A stretch of DNA of 64,000 nt, taken from assembly GCA_963701015.1 (NCBI GenBank), contig OY969556.1:868001-932000 (forward strand), written 5' to 3'. Positions 44,603 to 54,316 of the stretch are shown here, in pieces; position 1 is the first letter of the stretch, and each line of letters starts with the position of its first letter. A program made the translations under genes and the position numbers. Source of the DNA: MFD09286-c1 sp963701015 (GTDB taxonomy: Bacteria; Bacteroidota; Bacteroidia; Bacteroidales; DTGW01). The notes under the pieces were generated by a model. The model ran no database searches. It was not told the DNA's origin and was given only the letters and a program-made list of their open reading frames with translations.

Positions 44603-46201
44603 TTATTTCAATAAAAACACAAAACCTTTTTTTATGAGTTTTATTTCAGGGTTTGAAAGAATATACCAATAATTTCCAGTTTCAACATCTTGACCATGAA
44701 TATCTTTTCCATCCCAAAAATTTGTTTCGTTATAAGTTGATTCATGAAAGATTAAATATCCGTTTTTATCAAATATTTTCAAATCGGTTCCTGGTGGAAT
44801 TCCAACTACTTTAAAAACATCATTATAACCATCTCCATTTGGGGTTATAACATTTGGTATAAACATATTTAAATTAATAATAAAATCTTCAGTATGCTTA
44901 CAACCAACAGAAGAGTCATATAATTCTACTGAATAGTTTATTGTGCTTATGGGACTGGCAATTGGTGTTTGGCAATCGTTGCATGAAAGCCATCGGTCAG
45001 GAGTCCAATTGCTTGATATTGCACCATATTTTGGTATTAATTGTATTGAAGGATTTCCTGAATCTAATGTTGTATCTAAATTAACATATGTTTTATTTAA
45101 TGAATCACAATTGGCCAAAATATTAAATTTCTCAGTTGTTGTACAATTATATTTATCATATATTGTAACTGTATAGGATGAATCGAATCCGGTTAAATAA
45201 GGATCCTGTATATCATAAGCATTTAAATTTTTTTTAGGCTCCCAATCGTACTTAATTCCATTGGAGGCATTAAGAGTAACATTTTTAAAATATTTATAGA
45301 AATATGTTCTTACTGAATCATTATGATATAACGAATCACAAACAAGTTTTATATAAAAGGATTCTATTGTAGGGCACATACTATCATGTTTTATAATTAC
45401 ACTATCATGTTTAAGATAACCCAACATTGTTGGTGATTGGATATTATAATTGGATAAGTTCCCAGTATATTTCCAACTATATACTTCACCTTTTTCTGCG
45501 TTAAGAATAGTTTCATTATCACCTTTATAATAAATAGTATCTGATTGAATTGTGTCCATAATGCCTGCATCTTCAAGGGTCACGCTGTCTAAAAGTAAAA
45601 TCCCGTTATATCTGTGTGGTGGTTGGGGCGCTATTGTGTCCCAGAAAGGTTCAATTAAAATATTTGAGTAGGCGGAATCATTTGTATTAAAGATATAACT
45701 TTTTCGTGTCCAAATGGAATCAGTAATTAAAGGTGATGTAAAAAGTAATTTTTGCCTTGAACATTCACTTGTTGATCCCCATACTTTAAGAACCAGCGGA
45801 TAAGATGAAACTTCATCGCCCATATGTAAATCGACACATAAATAAATTGAGAACCTGTAGCACGTGTATGGTTTTAAAACATTAAGTAAAGTTTCGCTTA
45901 AATATTCATGTGATTGTGGTGCATAACTACCTGAGTATTCAACGCCCCTTAATCGCATATCTATAAATGTTGAACCTGCAATTGGTTGAATTGTGCGTGT
46001 GCTATGACCAAAAGTGAAAGAATTAAATATGTCAGGATTATTATTCAAATCGTCACAAGTTGACCAATAATCTGGCGGAATTTGATCACCTAAAGAACCA
46101 TCAAAACTGCCATTTATTATTAAATTCTGGCCAACTAGATGTGAATTAAATATAGAAGTTATAACTAATAAAACGAAAAACAACTTTAACTTTATATACA
46201 T
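44603..46201 (-). CDS. T9SS type B surface protein, paralogue 2
   Basis: A 532-aa exported protein with signal (to about NSHLVGQ), a beta-sandwich N-terminal domain opening NLIINGSFDGSLGDQIPPDY, an extra repeat compared with its paralogue, then the shared KDKYNC/DKYNCTTTEKFNIL block, WLSCNDCQTPIASPIS and a type B sorting domain (VITPNGDGYNDVFKV ... NYWYIL). The gap to paralogue 1 is 10 bp. The two differ mainly by the number of central repeats, which suggests a tandem duplication followed by repeat gain or loss. It is 18 bp after the PorP/SprF gene. Confidence 0.92.
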   Translation of the reverse strand: MYIKLKLFFVLLVITSIFNSHLVGQNLIINGSFDGSLGDQIPPDYWSTCDDLNNNPDIFNSFTFGHSTRTIQPIAGSTFIDMRLRGVEYSGSYAPQSHEYLSETLLNVLKPYTCYRFSIYLCVDLHMGDEVSSYPLVLKVWGSTSECSRQKLLFTSPLITDSIWTRKSYIFNTNDSAYSNILIEPFWDTIAPQPPHRYNGILLLDSVTLEDAGIMDTIQSDTIYYKGDNETILNAEKGEVYSWKYTGNLSNYNIQSPTMLGYLKHDSVIIKHDSMCPTIESFYIKLVCDSLYHNDSVRTYFYKYFKNVTLNASNGIKYDWEPKKNLNAYDIQDPYLTGFDSSYTVTIYDKYNCTTTEKFNILANCDSLNKTYVNLDTTLDSGNPSIQLIPKYGAISSNWTPDRWLSCNDCQTPIASPISTINYSVELYDSSVGCKHTEDFIINLNMFIPNVITPNGDGYNDVFKVVGIPPGTDLKIFDKNGYLIFHESTYNETNFWDGKDIHGQDVETGNYWYILSNPEIKLIKKGFVFLLK

Positions 46202-46219
46202 TTTAATTTAAATATTTCT

Positions 46220-47233
46220 TTATAATGGTACACTTACATGTTTTTTAATCCCTCTTGGCTGATATATTCCTATGTTTATTCCCAGCATAATTTCATGTGA
46301 AGCTCCAAAATAACTGCCAAGTGCTGAAATACTTTGTTCATATACATAAGCCAGGTAAAAGTTTTTTCCTAAATTTATTCCAATTGCAGATTTTATTGTT
46401 TGTGTTGATCTGTAACCAACCAAAATCCAGTTTCCACGCCAATATAATTTTAATTGACCATAAATATTTATTGGTTGGTTGTTAATATTTGAGATATATA
46501 AGTCTGGTTCTAATTCGAAATACTTGAGAAAAAGCACATACCCGGTTTGGAAGAAATAGTCCCTTTTAATATATTTACCAGAGCTTGATGTTAATGCGCT
46601 TTGGCCAGGTAATAAATTATTTATACTGGCACCAATATGAAATTGTTCATCGTGATAATTTATGCCTGCACCTGCTTGCGGATTATATTTATTGTTGTTA
46701 ATTTTTAAAAGTTCTGGGTCGTTATTATCTATAGGGTCAAGAATATTATTATTAACTTTATAATTTAAGAATTGTGCAGATAATCCAAAAGATAATTCCC
46801 TACTTCGAGAACCAAGTGGAACAAAATAAGCATATGTGCCCATAAAGCAATACGAACTTAACGGTTCATCATTTGTTTGCAAAAGTAACGCTCCGAATCC
46901 CATACGACCTGCTGATAATATTCCATATCTGTTCAACATCATTTTTGGATCATAGAAATTGAACGTTCCTAATCGCATTGAACCTCCTATACTAGATGAG
47001 TTCGGGGCATTATTTGTACCTAACCAATATTGTTGGTGTGAAACATTAACTATTGGAAATAAATCTTTACCAGTTATTGCAGGATTTATGAATTGTTCAT
47101 ATTCAAGCTGTTTAGCATATAATGGAGATTCCTGTGAAAATGAAATTGTAGTTATACAACAATATAAATTAATAAATATAATTATTCCTTTAAAACGATT
47201 GTCAAGGAATTGTAATAGAGTTTTTAGTGACAT
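46220..47233 (-). CDS. PorP/SprF-family type IX secretion protein (2)
   Basis: From the ATG at 47233 the protein is 337 aa (an upstream frame to 47317 lacks a signal and is less likely). It has a signal sequence (FINLYCCITTISFSQES) and the N-terminal motif ESPLYAKQLEYEQFINPAIT, then NVSHQQYWLGTN, a diverged PorP/SprF signature, followed by about 12-14 barrel strands. It leads the minus-strand secretion operon and should carry the two surface proteins downstream. It differs clearly from the plus-strand copy, so each adhesin group has its own partner. Confidence 0.9.
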   Translation of the reverse strand: MSLKTLLQFLDNRFKGIIIFINLYCCITTISFSQESPLYAKQLEYEQFINPAITGKDLFPIVNVSHQQYWLGTNNAPNSSSIGGSMRLGTFNFYDPKMMLNRYGILSAGRMGFGALLLQTNDEPLSSYCFMGTYAYFVPLGSRSRELSFGLSAQFLNYKVNNNILDPIDNNDPELLKINNNKYNPQAGAGINYHDEQFHIGASINNLLPGQSALTSSSGKYIKRDYFFQTGYVLFLKYFELEPDLYISNINNQPINIYGQLKLYWRGNWILVGYRSTQTIKSAIGINLGKNFYLAYVYEQSISALGSYFGASHEIMLGINIGIYQPRGIKKHVSVPL

Positions 47234-47458
47234 TTTTATTTCAATAGTATTGTAAATATAAAAAATCTTTATAATTACGAAGTATATATGTTTAAAAATT
47301 CTAGCTGATGCTTTCAAATATTGAATATTTTTTGGATAATAAATATTATTTGAACAAGATATTCATTATTAGTAAAGAATCAAAATTTAATAATAAAAAA
47401 TTGTATCAGGGTGAGGAATAATTATCTAATTTTGCGATAATTTAAAAAATTAAATAAT

Positions 47459-48262
47459 ATGTGCAGCACTTGCGGATGTGGTGGTGAAGATAGCGGATAT
47501 AAAATATTCAAACCCGGTGAAAATGTCGAATTAAAAGGCATAAAATTTTCTGATCAGAATCACGCTCATTCCCATAATCATTCACATTCACATGACCACG
47601 GTCATGAACATACACACAGCCATAACCAAACTATTTCAATTGAACAGGAAATTTTAGGGGCGAATAATTTAATGGCTCAACGTAACAAAGGATATTTTGA
47701 AGCTAAAAATATTAAGGCTTTTAATTTAGTTAGTTCACCGGGCTCTGGTAAAACAAGCATTTTAGAAAGAACTATTCGGGAAACCTTCAATAATATTAAA
47801 TGTTATGTTATTGAAGGTGACCAACAAACCGATAATGATGCAAAACGAATTGCTTCTACCGGAGCTGAGGCTATTCAGATTAATACCGGCAATGCTTGTC
47901 ATTTAGATGCTGAAATGGTACATCAGGCATTACAACAACTCAAGCCTATTGATAAATCAGTTGTATTTATTGAAAATGTAGGTAACCTGGTTTGCCCAGC
48001 TCTTTTCGATTTAGGTGAATCAAAAAGGATTGTTATTTTTAGTGTTACTGAAGGTGAAGATAAGCCACTAAAATATCCAAATATGTTTCATACTTCAGAT
48101 ATCTGTATTATTAATAAAATTGACCTTTTGCCATATCTTGATTTTAATATTGAACTTGCAAAACAAAATGTTTTGCAGGTTAACCCAAATGCTATAATTA
48201 TTGAAATATCAGTAAAATCAGGTGATGGATTTAATAATTGGCTACAATGGATTCAGAATTAA
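47459..48262 (+). CDS. hypB: HypB hydrogenase nickel-insertion GTPase, orphan
   Basis: A 267-aa HypB. It has the N-terminal high-affinity nickel motif CSTCGCGGED, a His-rich stretch (H-S-H-N-H-S-H-S-H-D-H-G-H-E-H-T-H-S-H-N), the P-loop SSPGSGKTS, G3-like DQQTDNDAKRI and the metal-binding NACHLDAEM (Cys/His pair), plus NKID for guanine. HypB loads Ni into NiFe hydrogenases with HypA. None of hypA, C, D, E, F or hydrogenase genes is adjacent, and the next gene is a DUF5686 protein. It therefore may serve a distant hyp operon. All functional motifs are intact. Confidence 0.95.
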   Translation: MCSTCGCGGEDSGYKIFKPGENVELKGIKFSDQNHAHSHNHSHSHDHGHEHTHSHNQTISIEQEILGANNLMAQRNKGYFEAKNIKAFNLVSSPGSGKTSILERTIRETFNNIKCYVIEGDQQTDNDAKRIASTGAEAIQINTGNACHLDAEMVHQALQQLKPIDKSVVFIENVGNLVCPALFDLGESKRIVIFSVTEGEDKPLKYPNMFHTSDICIINKIDLLPYLDFNIELAKQNVLQVNPNAIIIEISVKSGDGFNNWLQWIQN

Positions 48263-48328
48263 TACTTCAAATTTATAGAATCCAAATAAGTTTATTAAAT
48301 TTCACAATGTATTATTTCAAATTGATTA

Positions 48329-50857
48329 ATGAATTATATAAAATATAAATATTTTCATTTTCTACTATTCGCATTTATTTCTTTTGGAATTACTGGTTTA
48401 AATGCACAGTCCGGCAAAAAAACGATAGTTAAAGGCTTAATTACCGATGCTAAAACAGAGGAAACTTTACCTTTTGTAACTGTTATGTTTTCGAATAAAA
48501 GGCAGGTAACTACTTCCGATAATGATGGAAATTTTGTTTTAATTACTTCTGATACTTCAAATTATATTCTTTTTTCATATATAGGATATGTGCCTCAAAT
48601 AATTAAAATTACTCCCGGTAAATTGCAGTATTTGGACGTGAAAATGAAATCAGATGTAAAAATGCTAAATGAAGTTGTAATTACACCTGGTAAGAAAAAA
48701 CGATATAGGAATAAAAACAATCCTGCAGTAGAACTTATAGGGAATGTAATTGATCATAAATCAATGAATGAAAGTAAAAACTACGATTATATAGAATATG
48801 AAAAATATGAAAAAAACATATTTGCTTTAAGTAATATAACGGATAACTTCAAGAAAAAAAGAATTTTTAAAAAATTTCAATTTGTCTTTAAAAACATTGA
48901 TACTACTAAAATTGAGGGAAAGGAAGTATTACCAATATATATTAAAGAATCACTTTCTGACTATTATTTTAAAAAACCAAATGAACATAAAGAAATAGTT
49001 AAAGCTGACAAAATGGTTAGTTTTGAAGGCTATGTTGATAACCAGGGAGTAACCGCATATCTGAAATATTTCTACCAGGATATAAATATTTATAATGACA
49101 ATATAATATTTGTGAGTAACCAGTTTTTAAGCCCTATAGCCTTCGAAGCTCCTTTATTTTACAAGTACTTTATTTTAGATACAACTATTGTTGACCATAA
49201 AAAATGTGTGCATGTTGCGTTTGTTCCTCGAAATAAAACAGATTTGTTATTTCAGGGTGAATTATACATTTTATTGGATAGCACGTATGCAGTAAAAAAG
49301 GTTGATATGACTGTTAATAAAGCAATAAATCTGAATTGGGTACAAAGTGTTAAAATAAAACAGGATTATGAAAATATAGAAAATAAAGGATATTTTCTAT
49401 CCAAAGATGAAATGGACTTAGATTTTGGAGTTACACAAAATGGTATAGGAATATATGGCGAACGTGTTGTTACATATAAAAATATTAAAGTTGATAATCC
49501 CGAACCTGATACTATTTATAATGGTTTGCCGTTAATTACTGCTTTGAATTCCGATAATAAATCGGATGAATATTGGAAAAATAATCGACCTATACCACTA
49601 ACAAAGACAGAACAAGGAACTTACCAAATGATTGATAGTATTAAAAATATTCCGGCATTTAAAAATACTTTGGATATTATTGTATTGATTTGGGCAGGTT
49701 ATTTTGAAACTAAATATTTTGAAATAGGCCCGGTTGGTTCATTTTATAGTTATAATCCAATTGAAGGTTCTCGTGTTAGGTTTGGCGGTCGCACAACTCC
49801 CCAATTTAGTAAAAAAATTACTTTTGAATCCTATGGTGCGTACGGTACTTCAGATAAAAAGTTAAAATATCTTTTTAGTACCACATATTCATTTACCAAC
49901 AGAACCATTTATCAATTCCCGGTAAAATATTTAAAATTATGTTATCAATATGATACTAAAATTCCTGGCGAACAATTAGATCAATTATCTGATGATAATA
50001 TTTTTCTTACTTTAAAGCGTGGAGTTAACAATAAAATGTTTTATAACAATACATTTAAAATTGAACATTATAATGAATTTGAAAGTCATTTTTCATATAC
50101 CATAGGCTATCAGTTTTTGCATCAAGTTCCTGCTGGTAGTTTAAGTTTTATAAGAAATGGAATTAACGTACCATATATCGAAATTTCTGAACCTTATATT
50201 GCTCTCCGTTATGCTCCTAATGAACAATTTTACCAGGGAAAACAATACCGATCGAGTGTTAGTAATGGTTATCCTGTTTTTCAATTGCAGTGCAACTTTG
50301 GGTCGAAAAAATTCAATGATTTCTACAGTTATGAAAATGCAAAGTTCACAATAAGTAAAAGATTTTATTTTTCAATGCTTGGTTTTACTGATATTATATG
50401 GGAATCGGGTAAAATTTTCGGACAGGTACCTTACCCTTTGCTCAATATTTCAAGGGCTAACCAAAGTTATTCATATGAAGTTACTTCCTATAACCTTATG
50501 AACTTCTTGGAATTTGTTAATGATCAATATACAGCTTTAAATATCGACCATAACTTTTATGGGTTTTTCCTGAATAAAATACCAGTTTTACGTCATTTAA
50601 AATTACGTGAAGTAGCTACTTGTAAAATTCTTTTAGGAAGTTTAAGTTCAACGAATGATCCGGCAAAACATTCTGAATTATTTAACTTTCCTTCAACAAC
50701 TTATTCTTTCAATAAAAAACCATATATTGAAGGAAGTGTTGGGATTGCTAATATATTTAAAATTTTTAGGGTTGATCTTGTAAAACGTTTTACATATTTA
50801 GACCATCCTGATGTTGCTTCATGGGGAATACGTGCTATTATGTATTTCGACTTTTAA
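48329..50857 (+). CDS. DUF5686 protein with carboxypeptidase-regulatory-like domain
   Basis: An 842-aa outer-membrane protein with signal (to GLNAQ). Residues 30-120 are a carboxypeptidase-D regulatory-like beta domain (KGLITDAKTEETLPFVTVMF ... SYIGYVPQIIKI), and the rest matches the DUF5686 layout: a periplasmic mid part and a large barrel ending I-R-A-I-M-Y-F-D-F. The family is found in nearly all Bacteroidota and resembles TonB-independent outer-membrane exporters, function unknown. Its last 4 bp overlap tail-to-tail with the YggS gene on the other strand. It is 66 bp behind hypB. Confidence 0.92.
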   Translation: MNYIKYKYFHFLLFAFISFGITGLNAQSGKKTIVKGLITDAKTEETLPFVTVMFSNKRQVTTSDNDGNFVLITSDTSNYILFSYIGYVPQIIKITPGKLQYLDVKMKSDVKMLNEVVITPGKKKRYRNKNNPAVELIGNVIDHKSMNESKNYDYIEYEKYEKNIFALSNITDNFKKKRIFKKFQFVFKNIDTTKIEGKEVLPIYIKESLSDYYFKKPNEHKEIVKADKMVSFEGYVDNQGVTAYLKYFYQDINIYNDNIIFVSNQFLSPIAFEAPLFYKYFILDTTIVDHKKCVHVAFVPRNKTDLLFQGELYILLDSTYAVKKVDMTVNKAINLNWVQSVKIKQDYENIENKGYFLSKDEMDLDFGVTQNGIGIYGERVVTYKNIKVDNPEPDTIYNGLPLITALNSDNKSDEYWKNNRPIPLTKTEQGTYQMIDSIKNIPAFKNTLDIIVLIWAGYFETKYFEIGPVGSFYSYNPIEGSRVRFGGRTTPQFSKKITFESYGAYGTSDKKLKYLFSTTYSFTNRTIYQFPVKYLKLCYQYDTKIPGEQLDQLSDDNIFLTLKRGVNNKMFYNNTFKIEHYNEFESHFSYTIGYQFLHQVPAGSLSFIRNGINVPYIEISEPYIALRYAPNEQFYQGKQYRSSVSNGYPVFQLQCNFGSKKFNDFYSYENAKFTISKRFYFSMLGFTDIIWESGKIFGQVPYPLLNISRANQSYSYEVTSYNLMNFLEFVNDQYTALNIDHNFYGFFLNKIPVLRHLKLREVATCKILLGSLSSTNDPAKHSELFNFPSTTYSFNKKPYIEGSVGIANIFKIFRVDLVKRFTYLDHPDVASWGIRAIMYFDF

Positions 50858-51528
50858 ATAAATGTATAATTTCTATCGCCGAATATTGAAGAACCTAAGC
50901 GGATCATTGTGCTTCCTTCTTCAATGGCAATTTTGTAATCGCCCGACATACCCATTGATAATTCTTTATAATATTCTGAGTTTGAGAAATATTTTGATTT
51001 AATATTTGTGAATAAGGTGAATAGATTTTTAAATTCATTCCGTACTTGTTCCATATTTTCGGTATAGGTTGCCACACCCATCATTCCACAAATTTTAATA
51101 TTATCAAAACTATTATATAAATCTGATTCTAGAAAAGCCATAATTTCATCTTCATCAAATCCAAATTTTGTTTCTTCTTTTGCAATAAATATTTGCAATA
51201 AGCAATTAATTATACGGTTATTTTTTTTAGCTTCCTTATTAATAATTTCAAGAATTTTAGGACTATCTACAGAGTGTATATAACTTACGAAAGGCGCAAT
51301 ATATTTTACTTTATTCGATTGCAAATGGCCAATCATATGCCATTCAATATCTTTTGGTAATTTGTTATATTTATCAACCATTTCCTGAACTTTATTTTCA
51401 CCAAATCTTTTCTGTCCAATGTTATATGCAGCTTCTATATCCTCAATTGGCTTTGTTTTAGAAACAGCAATTAATTTAACATGTGATGGAAGTTCATTAT
51501 AAAATTTATTTAAATTTTCTATAATCAT
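50854..51528 (-). CDS. YggS-family PLP-binding protein
   Basis: A 224-aa PLP homeostasis protein (PLPBP). PLP-binding Lys is in LIAVSKTKP, and the family motifs FGENKVQEM, WHMIGHLQSNKVKYI, HSVDS and SMGMSGDYKIAIEEGSTMIR (phosphate-binding loop) are all present. It keeps the cellular pyridoxal phosphate pool and has no known catalytic reaction. It overlaps the DUF5686 stop by 4 bp and is transcribed convergently with it. Confidence 0.95.
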   Translation of the reverse strand: MIIENLNKFYNELPSHVKLIAVSKTKPIEDIEAAYNIGQKRFGENKVQEMVDKYNKLPKDIEWHMIGHLQSNKVKYIAPFVSYIHSVDSPKILEIINKEAKKNNRIINCLLQIFIAKEETKFGFDEDEIMAFLESDLYNSFDNIKICGMMGVATYTENMEQVRNEFKNLFTLFTNIKSKYFSNSEYYKELSMGMSGDYKIAIEEGSTMIRLGSSIFGDRNYTFI

Positions 51529-51659
51529 TTGTTAAATTTATAGTACAAAGGTATTAAAGTTCAATGTTTCATAGCATGTTTGATTTTCAAATATATTTCA
51601 AATTAATCAATATTTTTTTTAAATTTGATTATATTTAACTATAACAAATAACTAACAAT

Positions 51660-54179
51660 ATGAAATTGAATCGAAAGATAATTCTTTTATCTGTAATGCT
51701 AGTTGCATTTATTTTAATAATAATTTCGTGCAAACCAGTTTATAAAGATGCCTCAAAGCCTGTTGAGGACAGAATTAGTGATTTACTCTCGAAAATGACC
51801 TTGGAAGAAAAAGTTTCTATGTTAAGTGGCGACAGCTCCGGATTTGATACTAAAGGAATTGCCCGGCTTGGAATTCCAGCTATTCATTTATCTGATGGCC
51901 CTTTGGGTGTGAGGACTGGCAATGCGACATCATTTCCAGCAGGTGTTTTAATGGCAGCAAGTTGGGATACCAGCTTAATTAATGAAGTTGCTAAAGCAAT
52001 GGCTGAAGAAACAAAAGCTAAAGGAAAAAGCTATCTTCTCGGTCCTTGTGTTTGTATTCAGAGGTTTCCATTTGGAGGCAGGAATTTTGAAAGTTATAGT
52101 GAAGATCCATTTTTGGCTTCACGAATGGCTGTGAATTGGGTTAAAGGGTTGCAATCGGAAAATGTTATGGCATCTGTTAAACATTTTGCAATGAATGATC
52201 AGGAATTTGAAAGGAATAATTATAATGTTGTTGCTGATGAGCGCACTATGCGTGAGATTCATTTACCCGCTTTTGAAGCTGCTGTAAAAGAAGGCGGAGC
52301 ATGGTCGGTTATGTCGGCATATAATATTGTTAATGGGCATCATTGTTCTGAAAACAAACATCTTTTAACAGACATTTTAAAGAATGATTGGGGTTTTAAA
52401 GGCTTTGTAGTATCTGACTGGGTTTCGGTATATAGTACTGTTAATGCTGCTAATGCAGGTCTCGATTTGGAAATGCCAGTGGGAATACATTTTGCGAAAG
52501 ATAGTTTGTTGCAGGCAATAAAAGATGGGAAAATTACTGAAGAAACTATAAACGATAAAGTAAGCCGACTTTTACGGGCCATGTTTTCTATAGGATTATT
52601 TGATGGCGAAAGAATTGCTGACACTACTGTACTTCACTCGGATGCACATAAACAACTTACATTGAAGGCTGCAGAGAGTGGAATAGTTTTATTAAAAAAT
52701 CAGAACAATATTTTACCGTTGGATAATTCAAAACTAAAATCAATTGCTGTGATCGGGCCAAATAGCGATGTGTGCCAATCTGGCGGTGGAGGTAGTTCTT
52801 TGGTAATTCCGTATTATAAAGTAAGTCCTTTGGAAGGGATTACAAAAAGAGCTGGAAATAGTATAAAAATAAATTTTGCAAAAGGTGCAAATATTGATTT
52901 GCCTAAAGTTTATCCAATTGAGCAGCAATTTTTATTTACTCCTGATAAGAAAGAAAATGGCTTGAAAGCAGAATATTATAACAATACTAATCTTACTGGT
53001 GATCCGGTTTTAATTAAATCTGAAAAGTTGATTAATAATAATTGGGGAATGGGATCGCCTGATTCTAAAGTTAATAAGGATTTCTTTTCAATTCGTTATA
53101 CGGGTTGGTTGAAAATACAAAAAACGAAAACTTGTAAATTATATACTATATCTGATGATGGGGTTAGGTTGTATATTAATGATAAACTTATAATCAACGA
53201 TTGGACTCAACATGGTTCTACTTATGATTTTGCAAAATATACATTTGAGGCAAATAAAGATTATAAAATTAAAGTTGAGTTTTTTGATAATTCAGGTGAA
53301 GCTGTATTAAAACTTGGTTGGACCTATGATCAACCTGATGAATCTGAAGAGTTTCTTCAAGAAGCGGTTCAAAAAGCTAAAGAGTCGGATGTTGCTGTAA
53401 TTTTTGCCGGTTTATCAGCTACTTATGAAAGTGAAGGTCTCGATCCGGCAAAAATGGATTTGCCTGGCGATGAAGAGGAACTAATTAAAGCTGTAGCTAA
53501 AGTTAATCCTAATACAATTGTAGTATTGAATGGTGGAATATCACTGGAAGTTGCACCTTGGATAAACAATGTTAAAGGTCTTATTGATATGTTTTATTCT
53601 GGTCAGGAAACAGGAAATGCAATAGCATCAATACTTTTTGGAGATGTAAATCCATCGGGAAAATTACCTTTTACATTTCTTAAAAATCCTGAACAATCAC
53701 CGGTTTGGAAACAATACAATTCCAAAGATTTAACGGTAAAATATGATGAAGGTGTTTTTGTTGGTTATCGTTATTACGATATTAATAAAGTTGAACCTGA
53801 ATATCCTTTTGGTTATGGTTTATCATATACAACTTTTGAATATAGTAATATAAAATCAACGGAATTAAATAACAGAACATTTGAAGTAAGTTTCGATGTT
53901 AAAAATACTGGTAAGGTAAAAGGTGATGAAGTTTCAGAATTATATATATCACAAGAAAAACCTTCAGTACCACGTCCAATTAAGGAACTTAAAGGCTTTT
54001 CAAAAGTTTCATTAAATCCGGGCGAAACTAAAACAGTAACTATAAAAATTATAGAACGTGATTTTGCATATTGGAGCCCTGATTCTAATGGATGGAAGGT
54101 TGATACTGGTAAATATGATATAATGGTTGGATCGAATTCGCGACAAATTTATTTGAATTCAATTATTGATTTGAAATAA
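51660..54179 (+). CDS. Glycoside hydrolase family 3 lipoprotein with PA14 insert
   Basis: An 839-aa lipoprotein (KIILLSVMLVAFILIIISC, Cys24). The GH3 N-terminal barrel (about 40-320) begins LSKMTLEEKVSMLSGD and has the catalytic nucleophile Asp in GFKGFVVSDWVSVYST. A PA14 carbohydrate-binding domain is inserted in the GH3 C-terminal domain (about 430-560, from LKAEYYNNTNLTGDPV), as in family 3 beta-glucosidases with PA14. The GH3_C part resumes (FAGLSATYESEGLD) and a fibronectin-III-like domain ends the protein. Likely a surface or periplasmic beta-glucosidase or xylosidase. A strong terminator follows. Confidence 0.95.
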   Translation: MKLNRKIILLSVMLVAFILIIISCKPVYKDASKPVEDRISDLLSKMTLEEKVSMLSGDSSGFDTKGIARLGIPAIHLSDGPLGVRTGNATSFPAGVLMAASWDTSLINEVAKAMAEETKAKGKSYLLGPCVCIQRFPFGGRNFESYSEDPFLASRMAVNWVKGLQSENVMASVKHFAMNDQEFERNNYNVVADERTMREIHLPAFEAAVKEGGAWSVMSAYNIVNGHHCSENKHLLTDILKNDWGFKGFVVSDWVSVYSTVNAANAGLDLEMPVGIHFAKDSLLQAIKDGKITEETINDKVSRLLRAMFSIGLFDGERIADTTVLHSDAHKQLTLKAAESGIVLLKNQNNILPLDNSKLKSIAVIGPNSDVCQSGGGGSSLVIPYYKVSPLEGITKRAGNSIKINFAKGANIDLPKVYPIEQQFLFTPDKKENGLKAEYYNNTNLTGDPVLIKSEKLINNNWGMGSPDSKVNKDFFSIRYTGWLKIQKTKTCKLYTISDDGVRLYINDKLIINDWTQHGSTYDFAKYTFEANKDYKIKVEFFDNSGEAVLKLGWTYDQPDESEEFLQEAVQKAKESDVAVIFAGLSATYESEGLDPAKMDLPGDEEELIKAVAKVNPNTIVVLNGGISLEVAPWINNVKGLIDMFYSGQETGNAIASILFGDVNPSGKLPFTFLKNPEQSPVWKQYNSKDLTVKYDEGVFVGYRYYDINKVEPEYPFGYGLSYTTFEYSNIKSTELNNRTFEVSFDVKNTGKVKGDEVSELYISQEKPSVPRPIKELKGFSKVSLNPGETKTVTIKIIERDFAYWSPDSNGWKVDTGKYDIMVGSNSRQIYLNSIIDLK

Positions 54180-54197
54180 GCATTTAACCTATTTTTT

Positions 54198-54239
54198 AAT
54201 AAAGCCTGCATCAAAATATATGCGGGCTTTATTTTTTTT
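54198..54239 (+). terminator. Rho-independent terminator after the GH3 gene
   Basis: AATAAAGCCTGCAT (54198-54211) pairs with ATGCGGGCTTTATT (54220-54233), with one G-T pair, in a 14-bp stem with an 8-base loop followed by seven Ts. It lies 18 bp past the GH3 stop codon. Confidence 0.9.
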
Positions 54240-54316
54240 GACATATTTTTAATTCATAATAAAATTTATTTACCTTAGTAACGCTAAACTATTAATAATT
54301 TTAAAATTCCGGACTT

